From Cytophagaceae bacterium (GTDB lineage Bacteria; Bacteroidota; Bacteroidia; Cytophagales; Flexibacteraceae), in the NCBI GenBank assembly GCA_027490155.1, contig JAIXYP010000045.1:102498-166497 (forward strand): 64,000 bases of DNA, in the 5' to 3' direction. Below are positions 44,902 to 53,984 of this stretch, in pieces (position 1 is the first letter of the stretch; every line of letters starts with the position of its first letter). A program made the translations under genes and the position numbers. Under the pieces are notes generated by a model. It ran no database searches, had not been told where the DNA came from, and saw nothing but the letters and a program-made list of their open reading frames with translations.

Positions 44902-45423
44902 ATGATCCCGCAAACCGCAAAAGTACTTCGCGCATCAGACGTAGAGCTCAAAGACAAGGTAGTCGCCATTAACCGCGTTGCCAAAGTTGTCAAGGGTGGT
45001 CGTCGTTTCAGCTTCTCGGCACTTGTTGTCGTCGGAGACGGTAACGGCACTGTTGGTTGGGGCCTCGGCAAAGCCAATGAGGTCACCGATGCCATCACCA
45101 AGGCCATTGACGACGCCAAGAAAAACCTAATTAAAGTTCCGGTTACCAAAGTTGGTACTGTTCCTCACGAAAACTACGGTAAGTTCTCAGGCGGTTTCGT
45201 CCTGCTGAAGCCTGCCTCTAAGGGTACCGGCATTATTGCTGGTGGTGCTATGCGCGCCGTTTTGGAGAGTGCTGGTATCAAAGACGTATTGGGCAAGTCA
45301 AAAGGTTCGTCCAATGCACACAACGTGGTTAAGGCTACGTTCGACGCCTTGGCCAACATGCGTGACCCACATACCATTGCTCGTGAGCGTGGTATCTCTC
45401 TCAATAAACTTTTTAACGGCTAA
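44902..45423 (+). CDS. rpsE: 30S ribosomal protein S5
   Basis: A 173-residue protein with the double-stranded-RNA-binding fold of S5: [20 protein letters not shown], then [20 protein letters not shown] and [21 protein letters not shown]5 helps form the mRNA entry tunnel and affects translational fidelity. I chose the ATG at 44902-44904, which yields the usual N-terminus; an upstream in-frame start inside rplR is less likely. It is 22 bp after rplR and 19 bp before rpmD. Confidence 0.96.
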   Translation: MIPQTAKVLRASDVELKDKVVAINRVAKVVKGGRRFSFSALVVVGDGNGTVGWGLGKANEVTDAITKAIDDAKKNLIKVPVTKVGTVPHENYGKFSGGFVLLKPASKGTGIIAGGAMRAVLESAGIKDVLGKSKGSSNAHNVVKATFDALANMRDPHTIARERGISLNKLFNG

Positions 45424-45442
45424 GCCATAACCTGTAGCAGTC

Positions 45443-45622
45443 ATGCAAAAAGTAAGGATTACTCAGGTCCGCAGCCTGATCAAAAAGCCCGCTAATCAAA
45501 AAGCTACACTTCGTGCCCTGGGTTTGGGCCGTATCAACAAGTCTGTCGAGGTTGTACTCAACCCTCAGATCAGTGGTATGGTAGCCGTCGTTAATCATCT
45601 TGTTTCAGTCACTAACGTCTAA
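45443..45622 (+). CDS. rpmD: 50S ribosomal protein L30
   Basis: A 59-residue protein. [15 protein letters not shown] is followed by [19 protein letters not shown], the L30 core, and a C-terminal [11 protein letters not shown]30 is a small beta-alpha-beta protein on the surface of the 50S. It lies 19 bp after rpsE and 5 bp before rplO, where it is expected in the spc order. Confidence 0.95.
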   Translation: MQKVRITQVRSLIKKPANQKATLRALGLGRINKSVEVVLNPQISGMVAVVNHLVSVTNV

Positions 45623-45627
45623 GTACC

Positions 45628-46074
45628 ATGAACCTACACGATCTTAAGCCTGCAGAAGGCTCAACCAAAGTGCGGAAGCGCCTGGGCCGTGGAACTGGCT
45701 CTGGTATGGGTGGCACTAGTACCCGCGGTCACAAGGGTGCTAAGTCTCGCTCAGGCTACTCACGCAAGGTCGGCTTCGAAGGTGGTCAAATGCCACTCTA
45801 TCGTCGCGTACCTAAATTCGGCTTCAAAAACCCGAACAAGGTCACTTTCAAGGTGATCAACCTGGATTTGCTGCAGTCTTTAGCAGATTCTTATAGCACT
45901 TCTACCGTAGATGTTGCATTTTTGCAGTTGCACGGCTTGTTGTCGAGCAAGGATAAAGTAAAAGTGCTTGGTCGTGGTGAGCTCAATGCGTCTGTAGAAG
46001 TACATGCGCATGCGTTCTCTGCCTCCGCAACCGAAGCCATTGAAAAAGCTGGCGGCAAAGCCGTCGTATTGTAA
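45628..46074 (+). CDS. rplO: 50S ribosomal protein L15
   Basis: A 148-residue protein: [22 protein letters not shown], then the Gly/Arg-rich [18 protein letters not shown] extension that threads into 23S rRNA, then [17 protein letters not shown]. It is a late-assembling 50S protein. It directly precedes secY (9-bp gap) in the standard spc order. Confidence 0.96.
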   Translation: MNLHDLKPAEGSTKVRKRLGRGTGSGMGGTSTRGHKGAKSRSGYSRKVGFEGGQMPLYRRVPKFGFKNPNKVTFKVINLDLLQSLADSYSTSTVDVAFLQLHGLLSSKDKVKVLGRGELNASVEVHAHAFSASATEAIEKAGGKAVVL

Positions 46075-46083
46075 ATAGCCCTC

Positions 46084-47409
46084 ATGAATAAGCTGATTAC
46101 CACCCTTAAGGAGATTTTTTCGATAGAAGACCTTAGAGTTAGGATCATCAACACCTTTCTCTTTCTGGCGATCTTTCGTCTGGGGTCTTACGTCGTATTG
46201 CCTGGTGTTGATGCTGACAAGCTCAATGCCGCTGACGGTGGTATCTTCGGACTACTTGATACATTCCTTGGAGGCGCCTTCAGTAAGGCTTCCATCTTTG
46301 GGCTGGGTATCATGCCGTATATCACGGCTAGTATTGTGTTGCAGCTACTGACCGTAGCCTTGCCATATTTCCAGCGCTTGCAGAAAGAAGGTGAGAGTGG
46401 TCGGAAGAAGATTAACCAATACACACGCGTCCTGACTGTTTTCATCACGGCAGCACAAGGACTTGGTTACCTTTCAGCTACTGTGCCACAAGAGGCTATC
46501 ATGACCAGCGTGTTCGAAAGTAACACCTTGTTTTACGCCTCTAGTATCTTCACCCTTGTTGCCGGAACTATGTTCTGTATGTGGCTTGGTGAAAAGATTA
46601 CAGAGAAGGGTATTGGCAACGGTATTAGCATGTTGATCATGATCGGGATCATTTCCCGCTTCCCTCGTGCCATTATCTCAGAAGCCGTTAGTCGGTCAAT
46701 GAGTGGAGCTATGATTTTCATGTTGGAGCTAGTTGCCTTGGTTTTCGTCGTGATGCTGGTCGTCATGTTTACTCAAGCCACTCGTCGTATACCTATCCAG
46801 TATGCTCGTCAAATGGTTGGTAATAAAGTTTATGGTGGTCAACGGCAATTCCTGCCTATTAAGGTCATCACAGCTGGTGTTATGCCGATCATTTTTGCAC
46901 AGTCCTTGATGTTCCTTCCTACGCTTATTGGTCAGTATTTCCGTGACAGCAGCGTTGGTAATTTCTTGGCAGTAACCTTTAACGATCAGTTCAGCTGGCA
47001 ATACAACTTAATGTTTGCTGTCTTGATCATTATTTTCACCTTCTTTTACACGGCCATCGCGATCAATCCTCAACAGATTTCTGATGACATGAAGCGCAAC
47101 AACGGGTTCATTCCCGGTGTCAAGCCAGGTGAAGATACAACCAGCCACATCGCTGACGTGATAGACCGTATCACCCTACCAGGTGCTTTGTTCCTTGCCG
47201 TCATCGCTATCATCCCTGCCCTTGGCCAAAGCCTTGGTATGTCGCGCGAGTTCAGCCAGTTCTTTGGCGGTACCTCGTTGCTGATTATGGTGGGTGTAGT
47301 GCTGGATACACTCCAACAAATCGACTCATATCGTGCAATGCGTCACTATGAGTCTCTAATGAAAACTGGTAACTTCACTGCCCGCGAGGAAGGTGTAGTC
47401 GCCGCCTAG
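46084..47409 (+). CDS. secY: Protein translocase subunit SecY
   Basis: A 441-residue integral membrane protein with ten hydrophobic helices. Conserved pieces are visible: FGLGIMPYITASIVLQLL (TM2 region), KEGESGRKKINQYTR (first large cytoplasmic loop), TRRIPIQYARQMVG (loop C4) and NPQQISDDMKRNNGFIPGV. It forms the Sec channel in the inner membrane with SecE and SecG and works with SecA. The gene follows rplO and is 8 bp before map. Confidence 0.97.
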   Translation: MNKLITTLKEIFSIEDLRVRIINTFLFLAIFRLGSYVVLPGVDADKLNAADGGIFGLLDTFLGGAFSKASIFGLGIMPYITASIVLQLLTVALPYFQRLQKEGESGRKKINQYTRVLTVFITAAQGLGYLSATVPQEAIMTSVFESNTLFYASSIFTLVAGTMFCMWLGEKITEKGIGNGISMLIMIGIISRFPRAIISEAVSRSMSGAMIFMLELVALVFVVMLVVMFTQATRRIPIQYARQMVGNKVYGGQRQFLPIKVITAGVMPIIFAQSLMFLPTLIGQYFRDSSVGNFLAVTFNDQFSWQYNLMFAVLIIIFTFFYTAIAINPQQISDDMKRNNGFIPGVKPGEDTTSHIADVIDRITLPGALFLAVIAIIPALGQSLGMSREFSQFFGGTSLLIMVGVVLDTLQQIDSYRAMRHYESLMKTGNFTAREEGVVAA

Positions 47410-47417
47410 TCGAACCC

Positions 47418-48227
47418 ATGGGTAAAGGCCCTATTGTCTATAAATCATTGTCCGAATTGCAGATCATCCAACAAAATGGGGATCTATTGGGCAGGGTTCT
47501 TGCAGAGGTAGCCAAACGTATGGTACCTGGTGTCAAAACGATTGACCTAGATACGATCGCGTACGAGTATATACTCGACCATGGTGCCAAACCATCTTTC
47601 AAAGGATTGTATGGCTGCCCCTCGACATTACTTACGTCCGTTAATGAGGCTGTGGTCCATGGGTTACCAAACGACACTGTCCTTAAAGAAGGAGATATAG
47701 TTTCAGTCGATTGTGGGGTGTTCAAAGATGGATTTCATGCGGATAGTGCCTACACATTTGCTGTGGGTGAGATCAAGCCAGAAACCCAAGCATTGATGGA
47801 TGCCACCTTGCAAAGCCTCCTGTTAGGGGTAGCGCAGGTTAGGGCCGGGAATAGAGTTGGTGATGTCAGCAATGTCATCCAGACCTATGTCGAGTCTCTT
47901 GGGTATTCAGTAGTAAGGGAGTTAGTTGGTCATGGGGTTGGTGCTAAGCTGCATGAGTCCCCAGATGTCCCTAACTTCGGCAAACGAGGCATCGGCCCTC
48001 TATTACAGGAGGGAGTTGTAATAGCGGTGGAGCCCATGGTTAACCTAGGCCGCCGCAATGTAGTGACTGAGCGAGATAACTGGACTATTAGGACAGTGGA
48101 TCGGAAGGTATCAGCCCACTACGAGCATACGGTGGCAGTGCATGACGGGAAACCGATGGTGCTGACCACATTCAAGTTTATAGAAGAAGTGCTTAAAACT
48201 ACTTATGGCGAAGCAATCGTCCATTGA
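47418..48227 (+). CDS. map: Methionine aminopeptidase, type I
   Basis: A 269-residue metalloaminopeptidase with the five metal ligands in their usual order: D in [10 protein letters not shown] in HADSAYTF, H in [12 protein letters not shown] in AVEPMVN and E in YEHTVAV. The upstream His of NEAVVHGLP is also conserved. It removes the initiator Met from new proteins. It starts 8 bp after secY, and its last 23 bp overlap the start of infA, indicating translational coupling. Confidence 0.95.
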   Translation: MGKGPIVYKSLSELQIIQQNGDLLGRVLAEVAKRMVPGVKTIDLDTIAYEYILDHGAKPSFKGLYGCPSTLLTSVNEAVVHGLPNDTVLKEGDIVSVDCGVFKDGFHADSAYTFAVGEIKPETQALMDATLQSLLLGVAQVRAGNRVGDVSNVIQTYVESLGYSVVRELVGHGVGAKLHESPDVPNFGKRGIGPLLQEGVVIAVEPMVNLGRRNVVTERDNWTIRTVDRKVSAHYEHTVAVHDGKPMVLTTFKFIEEVLKTTYGEAIVH

Positions 48228-48423
48228 TCAAGACGGAGTCATTATGGAAGCCCTCTCAAACGCAATGTTTAGAGTGGAGCTCGAGAATGGCCACCAAGTG
48301 ATAGCGCATATCTCTGGTAAGATGCGGATGAATTACATCAAAATCCTGCCAGGCGATAAGGTAAAAATGGAGATGTCGCCGTACGATCTTAGTAAAGCAC
48401 GTATCGTTTATCGTTATAAATAA
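48205..48423 (+). CDS. infA: Translation initiation factor IF-1
   Basis: A 72-residue S1/OB-fold protein. [29 protein letters not shown] and [24 protein letters not shown] are the IF-1 core. IF-1 binds the 30S A-site during initiation and is essential. The ATG overlaps the map 3' end by 23 bp. rpmJ follows after 14 bp. The map-infA-rpmJ-rpsM order is normal for this phylum. Confidence 0.96.
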   Translation: MAKQSSIDQDGVIMEALSNAMFRVELENGHQVIAHISGKMRMNYIKILPGDKVKMEMSPYDLSKARIVYRYK

Positions 48424-48437
48424 ACACCTCGGAGTCG

Positions 48438-48554
48438 ATGAAAGTCAAAGCCTCTATCAAGAAGCGCAGCGTGGATTGCAAACTAATCCGTCGCAAAGGC
48501 AAGCTTTATGTTATTAACAAAAAGAACCCACGTTATAAACAAAGACAGGGGTAA
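48438..48554 (+). CDS. rpmJ: 50S ribosomal protein L36
   Basis: A 38-residue protein: [16 protein letters not shown]..., ending NPRYKQRQG. Only one cysteine (C14) is present, so it is the zinc-free (C-minus) form rather than the CxxC...H zinc ribbon. It joins domains of 23S rRNA near the L7/L12 stalk base. It lies 14 bp after infA and 6 bp before rpsM. Confidence 0.95.
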   Translation: MKVKASIKKRSVDCKLIRRKGKLYVINKKNPRYKQRQG

Positions 48555-48560
48555 TCACTT

Positions 48561-48938
48561 ATGGCACGTATCGCAGGCGTAGATATCCCTGATAACAAAA
48601 GGGGCGTAATATCTCTAACTTATATTTTTGGTATTGGCCGCAGCTCGGCCTCTACCATCCTAGGCAAAGCCGGTGTGGACGAGAATAAGCGCGTGAAGGA
48701 ATGGACTGAAGAAGAGTCCAATGCCGTCCGTCTTGTGATCAGCACCGAGTTCAAGACCGAAGGTGCGCTCAAGTCCGAGGTATCAATGAGCATCAAGCGA
48801 TTGATGGACATTGGTTGCTATCGTGGCCTGCGTCACCGGAAAGGCTTGCCTGTTCGTGGTCAGCGTACCAAGAACAACTCGCGCACCCGTAAGGGCAAAC
48901 GCAAAACGGTTGCCAACAAGAAAAAAGCTACTAAGTAA
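48561..48938 (+). CDS. rpsM: 30S ribosomal protein S13
   Basis: A 125-residue protein with [26 protein letters not shown] at the start and a basic tail ([22 protein letters not shown]) that contacts P-site tRNA and 16S rRNA. The gene follows rpmJ by 6 bp. A 125-bp gap with a terminator-like hairpin (48962-48994) comes before rpsK. Confidence 0.96.
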   Translation: MARIAGVDIPDNKRGVISLTYIFGIGRSSASTILGKAGVDENKRVKEWTEEESNAVRLVISTEFKTEGALKSEVSMSIKRLMDIGCYRGLRHRKGLPVRGQRTKNNSRTRKGKRKTVANKKKATK

Positions 48939-48961
48939 TAACTCAGTAGCAAGGCCATTAA

Positions 48962-48994
48962 GTCGGGATGACGTGATGTTGTCCCGTCTTTTTG
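48962..48994 (+). terminator. Terminator-like hairpin inside the alpha operon (rpsM-rpsK gap)
   Basis: A 9-bp stem with two G:T pairs (48964-48972 with 48978-48986), a 5-nt loop and a T-rich tail TCTTTTTG. It is about 26 bp after the rpsM stop and would attenuate transcription into rpsK-rpsD-rpoA-rplQ. Confidence 0.6.
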
Positions 48995-49063
48995 TGTCCA
49001 TAGGGCTGCTTGCTGCAGCTTGATCACCTCCATGTATTACCCAAACAACAGTCTATAAGACTA

Positions 49064-49456
49064 ATGGCTCAGAAACGTAAAGACAAAGCCAAAAAGCGGG
49101 TTGTTGTTGTAGAAGCCGTAGGTCAGGTTCATATCCGTGCCTCCTTCAACAACATCATCATAGCCGCCACCAACCTGCAAGGGCAGGTTATCAGCTGGGC
49201 TTCAGCTGGTAAAATGGGCTTTAAAGGCTCAAAGAAAAACACACCATACGCTGCCCAGATGGCTGCCTCAAACTGCGCACAAGTCGCTGTTGAGCTTGGC
49301 CTCCGCAAAGTAGAAGTGATCGTTAAGGGGCCAGGCTCAGGTCGTGAGAGTGCTATCCGTACTCTACAAAACTCTGGCCTCGAGGTAACGCTCATTCGTG
49401 ACGTTACCCCTATGCCGCACAATGGTTGCCGTCCACCTAAACGTCGTCGTGTGTAA
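49064..49456 (+). CDS. rpsK: 30S ribosomal protein S11
   Basis: A 130-residue protein. [15 protein letters not shown] is followed by [21 protein letters not shown] and the C-terminal [19 protein letters not shown], the S11 signatures. S11 sits on the 30S platform near the Shine-Dalgarno/anti-Shine-Dalgarno helix. The ATG at 49064 is chosen, since the longer in-frame start would begin inside the intergenic hairpin region. It is 125 bp after rpsM. Confidence 0.96.
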   Translation: MAQKRKDKAKKRVVVVEAVGQVHIRASFNNIIIAATNLQGQVISWASAGKMGFKGSKKNTPYAAQMAASNCAQVAVELGLRKVEVIVKGPGSGRESAIRTLQNSGLEVTLIRDVTPMPHNGCRPPKRRRV

Positions 49457-49504
49457 GTTGGGCAACCACCTTACCGTTTTTCACCCATAACAAGTTAAAA
49501 AACA

Positions 49505-50110
49505 ATGGCACGTTATACCGGACCCACAACCAAAATCGCACGTCGTTTCAACGAACCTATTTTTGGTGCTAGCAAGGCGTTGCAGAAAAAGAACTATGGC
49601 CCTGGACAACATGGTCGTGGTAAGAGGCGTAAACAAAGCGAATACGCCGTTCAGCTTACTGAGAAACAAAAAGTTAAGTTCATCTACGGAGTTTTGGAGC
49701 GTCAGTTCCGCAACTTGTTCGATAAAGCAGCTCGCAAGCACGGTGTTACAGGTGAAAACTTGTTGCGCTATCTCGAGTCGCGTCTGGACAACGTAGTGTA
49801 CCGTTTGGGCATTAGCCCTACCCGTCGTGGTGCTCGCCAATTGGTCCTGCACAAACACGTGACTGTTAATGGCCATGTTGTAAACATCGCTAGCTACAGT
49901 GTCAAACCAGGTGACGTGGTTGCTGTCCGTGAGAAGAGCAAGTCGTTATCAGCTATTACCGAAAGCCTTGCCGGACGTAGCGCTCGCGCATACAACTGGT
50001 TGGACTGGAACTCGGCCGAACTTAGTGGTACCTTCCTGAGTTACCCTGAGCGTGATGCAATTCCTGAAAACATCCAGGAGTCGCTCATTGTCGAACTTTA
50101 TAGCAAATAA
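49505..50110 (+). CDS. rpsD: 30S ribosomal protein S4
   Basis: A 201-residue protein. [18 protein letters not shown] lacks the zinc-binding cysteines found in some S4 proteins. The S4 RNA-binding domain is at [30 protein letters not shown] (about 94-125), and the C-terminus contains [21 protein letters not shown]. It is a primary 16S-binding protein, and in E. coli it autoregulates the alpha operon. The usual rpsK-rpsD-rpoA order is kept. Confidence 0.96.
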   Translation: MARYTGPTTKIARRFNEPIFGASKALQKKNYGPGQHGRGKRRKQSEYAVQLTEKQKVKFIYGVLERQFRNLFDKAARKHGVTGENLLRYLESRLDNVVYRLGISPTRRGARQLVLHKHVTVNGHVVNIASYSVKPGDVVAVREKSKSLSAITESLAGRSARAYNWLDWNSAELSGTFLSYPERDAIPENIQESLIVELYSK

Positions 50111-50148
50111 TCTTAATCCCTTTCTCACCCACTAACCGACTAAGACCT

Positions 50149-51138
50149 ATGTCAATACTGTCATTCCAAATGCCTGACAAGGTAGTAATGGAGAAGGCGG
50201 ACGACTTCCATGGCACGTTCGAGTTCAAACCTCTAGAGAAAGGCTACGGCGTTACCATCGGTAATGCACTCCGTCGCATTTTGCTCTCGAGCCTCGAGGG
50301 CTATGCGATCACTTCCGTACGCATTCCGTCTGTCCTGCACGAGTTCAGCACGATAGAGGGCGTTATGGAAGACGTCACCGAATTGATCCTGAACCTGAAA
50401 ACGGTTCGTTTCAAGAAGATCGGTGAGGTTGCTGCAACCAAGATCGTAGTTACCGTTAAAGGACAAAGCGTGTTCAAGGCTGGCGATATCGCTAACTTCA
50501 CGAACTCGTTCCAGATCCTGAACCCTGAGCAAGTTATTTTCCACGTCGATCCATCTAAGGAAATCGAAGTAGAACTAACTGTTGATAAAGGCCGTGGGTA
50601 CGTCCCTGCTGAAGAAAACAAGGTAAACGAGCAGCTCGTTGGTCTCATCCCTATCGATTCTATTTTCACGCCAATCAAGAACGTGAAGTATAGCATCGAA
50701 AACTTCCGGGTTGAGCAGCGTACTGATTATGAGCGCCTACTGCTTGACATCCAGACGGATGGCAGCATCCATCCCGAAGACGCACTGAAAGGTGCTGCCA
50801 ATATCCTGATTGCCCACTTCCGGTTGTTTAGTGACCAAACGATCACGTTTGAGAGCACCAAACCTGCCGAAGAAGAGGTTGTTGATGAGGAGTGGTTGCA
50901 TATGCGCAAGTTACTCAAGACCTCATTGACTGATCTTGATCTGTCAGTGCGTGCTTACAACTGCCTCAAGGCTGCCGATATTAAAACCCTAGGTGACTTG
51001 GCCCGCCTAGAGGTATCAGACATGATGAAGTTCAGGAACTTTGGTAAGAAATCTCTTACTGAGCTTGAGCAGCTGATTGCTGAAAAGGGACTAACTTTTG
51101 GCCTTGACGTTTCCAAATATCGTCTAGACGAAGAATAA
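50149..51138 (+). CDS. rpoA: RNA polymerase subunit alpha
   Basis: A 329-residue protein. The N-terminal assembly domain (about 1-235) has [21 protein letters not shown], and the C-terminal domain (about 250-329) has [31 protein letters not shown] followed by [14 protein letters not shown] short acidic linker [11 protein letters not shown] joins them. It dimerises to seed core polymerase, and its CTD binds upstream DNA and activators. It is 38 bp after rpsD and 6 bp before rplQ. Confidence 0.97.
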   Translation: MSILSFQMPDKVVMEKADDFHGTFEFKPLEKGYGVTIGNALRRILLSSLEGYAITSVRIPSVLHEFSTIEGVMEDVTELILNLKTVRFKKIGEVAATKIVVTVKGQSVFKAGDIANFTNSFQILNPEQVIFHVDPSKEIEVELTVDKGRGYVPAEENKVNEQLVGLIPIDSIFTPIKNVKYSIENFRVEQRTDYERLLLDIQTDGSIHPEDALKGAANILIAHFRLFSDQTITFESTKPAEEEVVDEEWLHMRKLLKTSLTDLDLSVRAYNCLKAADIKTLGDLARLEVSDMMKFRNFGKKSLTELEQLIAEKGLTFGLDVSKYRLDEE

Positions 51139-51144
51139 CAGACC

Positions 51145-51801
51145 ATGAGACACGGCAAAAAAAATAATCACTTAGGCCGCACCGCATCTCACCGTGCCGC
51201 CTTGTTGAGCAACCTTGCATCGTCGCTCATCCTGCATAAGCGTATCAAGACCACCGTTGCCAAGGCACGCGAGCTCCGCAAATATGTCGAGCCTCTACTG
51301 ACCAGAAGCAAGGATGATAGCACCCATAGCCGTCGTACTGTGTTTGCATTTTTGCAAAACAAGGAGAGCTTGAAAGAGCTTTTTGGTACCGTAGCTGATA
51401 AGGTAGCAACACGTCCTGGTGGTTATACCCGCATCATCAAGTTGGGTACCCGCCTTGGTGACAATGCTGAGATGTGCATCATCGAGCTCGTTGATTTCAA
51501 CGAAACTCTGTTGGCCGCCAAAGAAGAAAAGGCAGCCAAGTCAACACGTCGATCCCGCCGCAGTGGTGGTGGTACCAAAGTAGCAGCTAGCGCTGTTTCT
51601 GAGGCCATCGTCGTTGATGCTGTCTCTGACGAGGTAGTCGCTGATGAAGCCACTGAGGCTCCAGTTGCGGAAGCCGAAGTAGAAGCCACCGAGGCTCCAG
51701 TTGCGGAAGCCGAGGTTACTGAAGCTGCTGCTGAAGAAGCATCTGCCAGTGATGATTCTCCTGCTGCTGACGAAGCCGCCGAAGACGAGAATAAAGCCTA
51801 G
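51145..51801 (+). CDS. rplQ: 50S ribosomal protein L17 with acidic repeat tail
   Basis: A 218-residue protein. The first ~120 residues are the L17 core ([44 protein letters not shown]). The last ~85 residues are a low-complexity Ala/Glu/Val tail containing a perfectly adjacent 36-bp tandem repeat (51646-51717, encoding [12 protein letters not shown] twice). Ala/Glu tails on L17 occur in Bacteroidota, but the repeat suggests recent expansion. L17 sits at the tunnel exit. A strong terminator at 51844-51877 closes the operon. Confidence 0.95.
   Translation: MRHGKKNNHLGRTASHRAALLSNLASSLILHKRIKTTVAKARELRKYVEPLLTRSKDDSTHSRRTVFAFLQNKESLKELFGTVADKVATRPGGYTRIIKLGTRLGDNAEMCIIELVDFNETLLAAKEEKAAKSTRRSRRSGGGTKVAASAVSEAIVVDAVSDEVVADEATEAPVAEAEVEATEAPVAEAEVTEAAAEEASASDDSPAADEAAEDENKA
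51646..51717 (+). repeat. Two-copy 36-bp tandem repeat in rplQ tail
   Basis: Unit 1 is 51646-51681 and unit 2 is 51682-51717, with 3 mismatches and no gap; each is 12 codons ([12 protein letters not shown]). The mismatches are one synonymous-type T/C and two near the unit end. Confidence 0.9.
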
Positions 51802-51843
51802 ATCTACTCCTATTCGTGTAGGATCAATGATCAAATAATAGAT

Positions 51844-51877
51844 AGCCCCGTGTAGCAATACATGGGGCTTTTTTGTT
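51844..51877 (+). terminator. Intrinsic terminator after rplQ
   Basis: A 9-bp GC-rich stem with one G:T pair (51844-51852 with 51861-51869), an 8-nt loop and a run of Ts. It ends the ribosomal block. Confidence 0.9.
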
Positions 51878-51975
51878 TTGTCAGCTATCAGTTTGGCTTT
51901 TGCTTGTCATTTATGTTATCTTAAGGTCCAGCTTGGCATTAGGCTATTGCTGATGCGTTTAGTTTAGTTTTTGAT

Positions 51976-52524
51976 ATGGTGATAACTTCCAAATTCCTTA
52001 GGTGGTCCCTCGTCGCAGGTTTGTTTTTGGTGGTCATTTTGGTGGCTTCTGCATTTTTGGTAAGGTCTAGGCCTGGTCATTCTAACATGTTAATACCTAG
52101 GCGTTTGGTTAGTCATTTAGTGGTCTATAAACATGACCGCAGGCTTGAGGTTTGGCATCGAGATACGCTTGTTAGGGCGATAAAGGTGTGTTTGGGTCAA
52201 GATCCAGTCGGCCCTAAACGCCAAGAAGGGGACTCAAAAACACCTGAAGGCGTATATCAGCTTGATTATGCCAATCCAAATAGTAATTTCTATCGGTCGT
52301 TCCATATTTCGTACCCCAATAAAGCCGACCAACAAAAGGCTAAACGTATGGGTGTTTCCCCTGGTGGTTTGGTGATGTTGCATGGTTGTGGCGGGCCCGG
52401 ATATGCCATCTCCCAAAGTGCTGGTATCGATTGGACCGATGGTTGTATTGCGGTCTCAGATGCCCAGATGGATACGCTTTGGGCCTGGATCAAGGTCCCA
52501 CTCAAGATTGAAATTAGGCCGTAG
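51976..52524 (+). CDS. L,D-transpeptidase-like (YkuD) family protein
   Basis: A 182-residue protein with an N-terminal hydrophobic anchor (LRWSLVAGLFLVVILVASAFLV). The YkuD domain (about 45-180) starts VVYKHDRRLEVW and contains GPKRQEGDSKTPEGVYQLDYANP. The catalytic region holds H136 in MLHGCGG and C157 in DWTDGCIAVSD; the usual Ser-His-Gly-Cys is here T-D-G-C, as in YafK/DpaA-like members. It should cut or form L,D-peptide bonds in peptidoglycan or on lipoproteins from the periplasm. The gene is monocistronic, between the rplQ terminator and the bidirectional terminator at 52609-52647. Confidence 0.85.
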   Translation: MVITSKFLRWSLVAGLFLVVILVASAFLVRSRPGHSNMLIPRRLVSHLVVYKHDRRLEVWHRDTLVRAIKVCLGQDPVGPKRQEGDSKTPEGVYQLDYANPNSNFYRSFHISYPNKADQQKAKRMGVSPGGLVMLHGCGGPGYAISQSAGIDWTDGCIAVSDAQMDTLWAWIKVPLKIEIRP

Positions 52525-52608
52525 ATAAGGCTAAATTCTTAGTAGCTGAGGTCTTTGTCCTTTTAGTCTAGCTTTAGTGAGCTGAGCTACCCTATTTGAG
52601 CCAATAAA

Positions 52609-52647
52609 AAAGCGACTCGATAACGTAGAACATTTTCGAGTCGCTTT
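52609..52647. terminator. Bidirectional intrinsic terminator
   Basis: A perfect 12-bp stem (52609-52620 with 52636-52647) with a 15-nt loop; A-rich flank on the left and T-containing arms on the right. It serves the convergent L,D-transpeptidase and aminotransferase genes. Confidence 0.85.
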
Positions 52648-52691
52648 ACTATTCTGACACAGTTGTATTGGGCGCGCGGGATGTTACCTAC

Positions 52692-53828
52692 TTAGAGGGT
52701 TGCTTGCACGGCTTTAACCAAATGCTCGACGATGCGCGCCTGTTGCTCGTGGCTGAGCTCGGTGTGCATTGGCAAGGCGATTACCTCGTGACAGAGTTGC
52801 TCGCTGATTGGGAACAGTCCTTCTCCTTGTCCTAGGTAGGCAAAGGCCTCCTGAAGGTTCAGTGGGAAAGGGTAGTAGATCATAGTTGGAATGCCGTAGC
52901 CGTCCATCATTTTTTTGACCTCGTTGCGGTTGCCTTTGGCGAGTCGCAAAACGTATTGGTGATAGACGTGTGTACTGTTGCCAACAGTTGCAGGCACGAT
53001 TATGTCAGCATACGGTGCTAAAAGCTCCTGATAGGTATCGGCGGCCTTTTGGCGGGCAGCGTTATAGCCATCAAGGTAGCGTAATTTGACACGCAAGACG
53101 GCTGCCTGGATGGTATCAAGACGTGAGTTGACGCCGACTCGCTCGAATAAATAGAGCTGACGTTGGCCATGGTTGGCGATAGTCTTTAGTCGATCTGCCA
53201 GAGCATCATCGTTACAGAAGATTGCCCCTCCGTCGCCCATACAGCCGAGGTTTTTGCTTGGGAAGAAGCTAGTTGTGCCGACGTTGCCCATCGTACCTGC
53301 TTTCTTGACGGTACCGTCGCTAAAGGTGTATTCTGCTGAGATAGCTTGTGCCGTATCTTCGATGACGTAGAGGTTGTGCTTAGCTGCCAATGCCAAAATG
53401 GGTTCCATATCAGCACACTGCCCGAAGAGGTGGACTGGCATGATGACTTTGGTCTTGGGTGTGATAGCCGCCTCAATTTTGGCCACATCGATCTGGTAGG
53501 TATCGAGATGGACATCGACAAATACTGGGGTCAGTTTCAGCAGGCTGATGACCTCGGCTGTAGCGACGTAATTAAAGCTCGGTACGATGATCTCAGCATC
53601 TGCTGGGAGATCAAGCGCCATAAGGGCTACTTGGAGGGCATCGGTTCCGTTAGCGCAGCCAATAACATGATTGGCACCAATTGCGGTAGCCAATTCGGTC
53701 TCGAACAATTTGACATCAGGCCCTTTTATGTAGGCAGCGGAGCGCACAACACAGAGGATAGCGTCCTCGAGTTCGGCTTGTATTTTCTGGTGTTGCGTCA
53801 CCAGATCGACCATGTGTAGTTTTGACAT
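52692..53828 (-). CDS. DegT/DnrJ/EryC1/StrS-family sugar aminotransferase
   Basis: A 378-residue PLP enzyme. The N-terminal part has IKGPDVKLFETELATAIGANHVIGCANGTDAL. The internal aldimine Lys is K192 in SFFPSKNLGCMGDGGAIF, and NSRLDTIQAAVL is the other fingerprint. Such enzymes aminate keto-sugars linked to nucleotides, for example WbpE/WlbC-type or FdtB-type steps in O-antigen sugar synthesis; the substrate cannot be settled by eye. The gene follows thrS on the same strand by about 156 bp, with no visible terminator between, and ends at the bidirectional terminator at 52609. The sugar-nucleotide theme fits the UXS and epimerase genes at the other end of the window. Confidence 0.88.
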   Translation of the reverse strand: MSKLHMVDLVTQHQKIQAELEDAILCVVRSAAYIKGPDVKLFETELATAIGANHVIGCANGTDALQVALMALDLPADAEIIVPSFNYVATAEVISLLKLTPVFVDVHLDTYQIDVAKIEAAITPKTKVIMPVHLFGQCADMEPILALAAKHNLYVIEDTAQAISAEYTFSDGTVKKAGTMGNVGTTSFFPSKNLGCMGDGGAIFCNDDALADRLKTIANHGQRQLYLFERVGVNSRLDTIQAAVLRVKLRYLDGYNAARQKAADTYQELLAPYADIIVPATVGNSTHVYHQYVLRLAKGNRNEVKKMMDGYGIPTMIYYPFPLNLQEAFAYLGQGEGLFPISEQLCHEVIALPMHTELSHEQQARIVEHLVKAVQATL

Positions 53829-53984
53829 TGGTGTAGAAAAGTGGCCCTGTGGAAGTTAAACTGTGTGACGGCTTGTCACGATTTATTCCGCAAGGCCACT
53901 AGGATTGATGATGTTAGTGGTTTGTGATAGCGTTGTCGGCCACGATAGGCACAAATGATATGCCGAAATGGGCCAATCTGGTAC

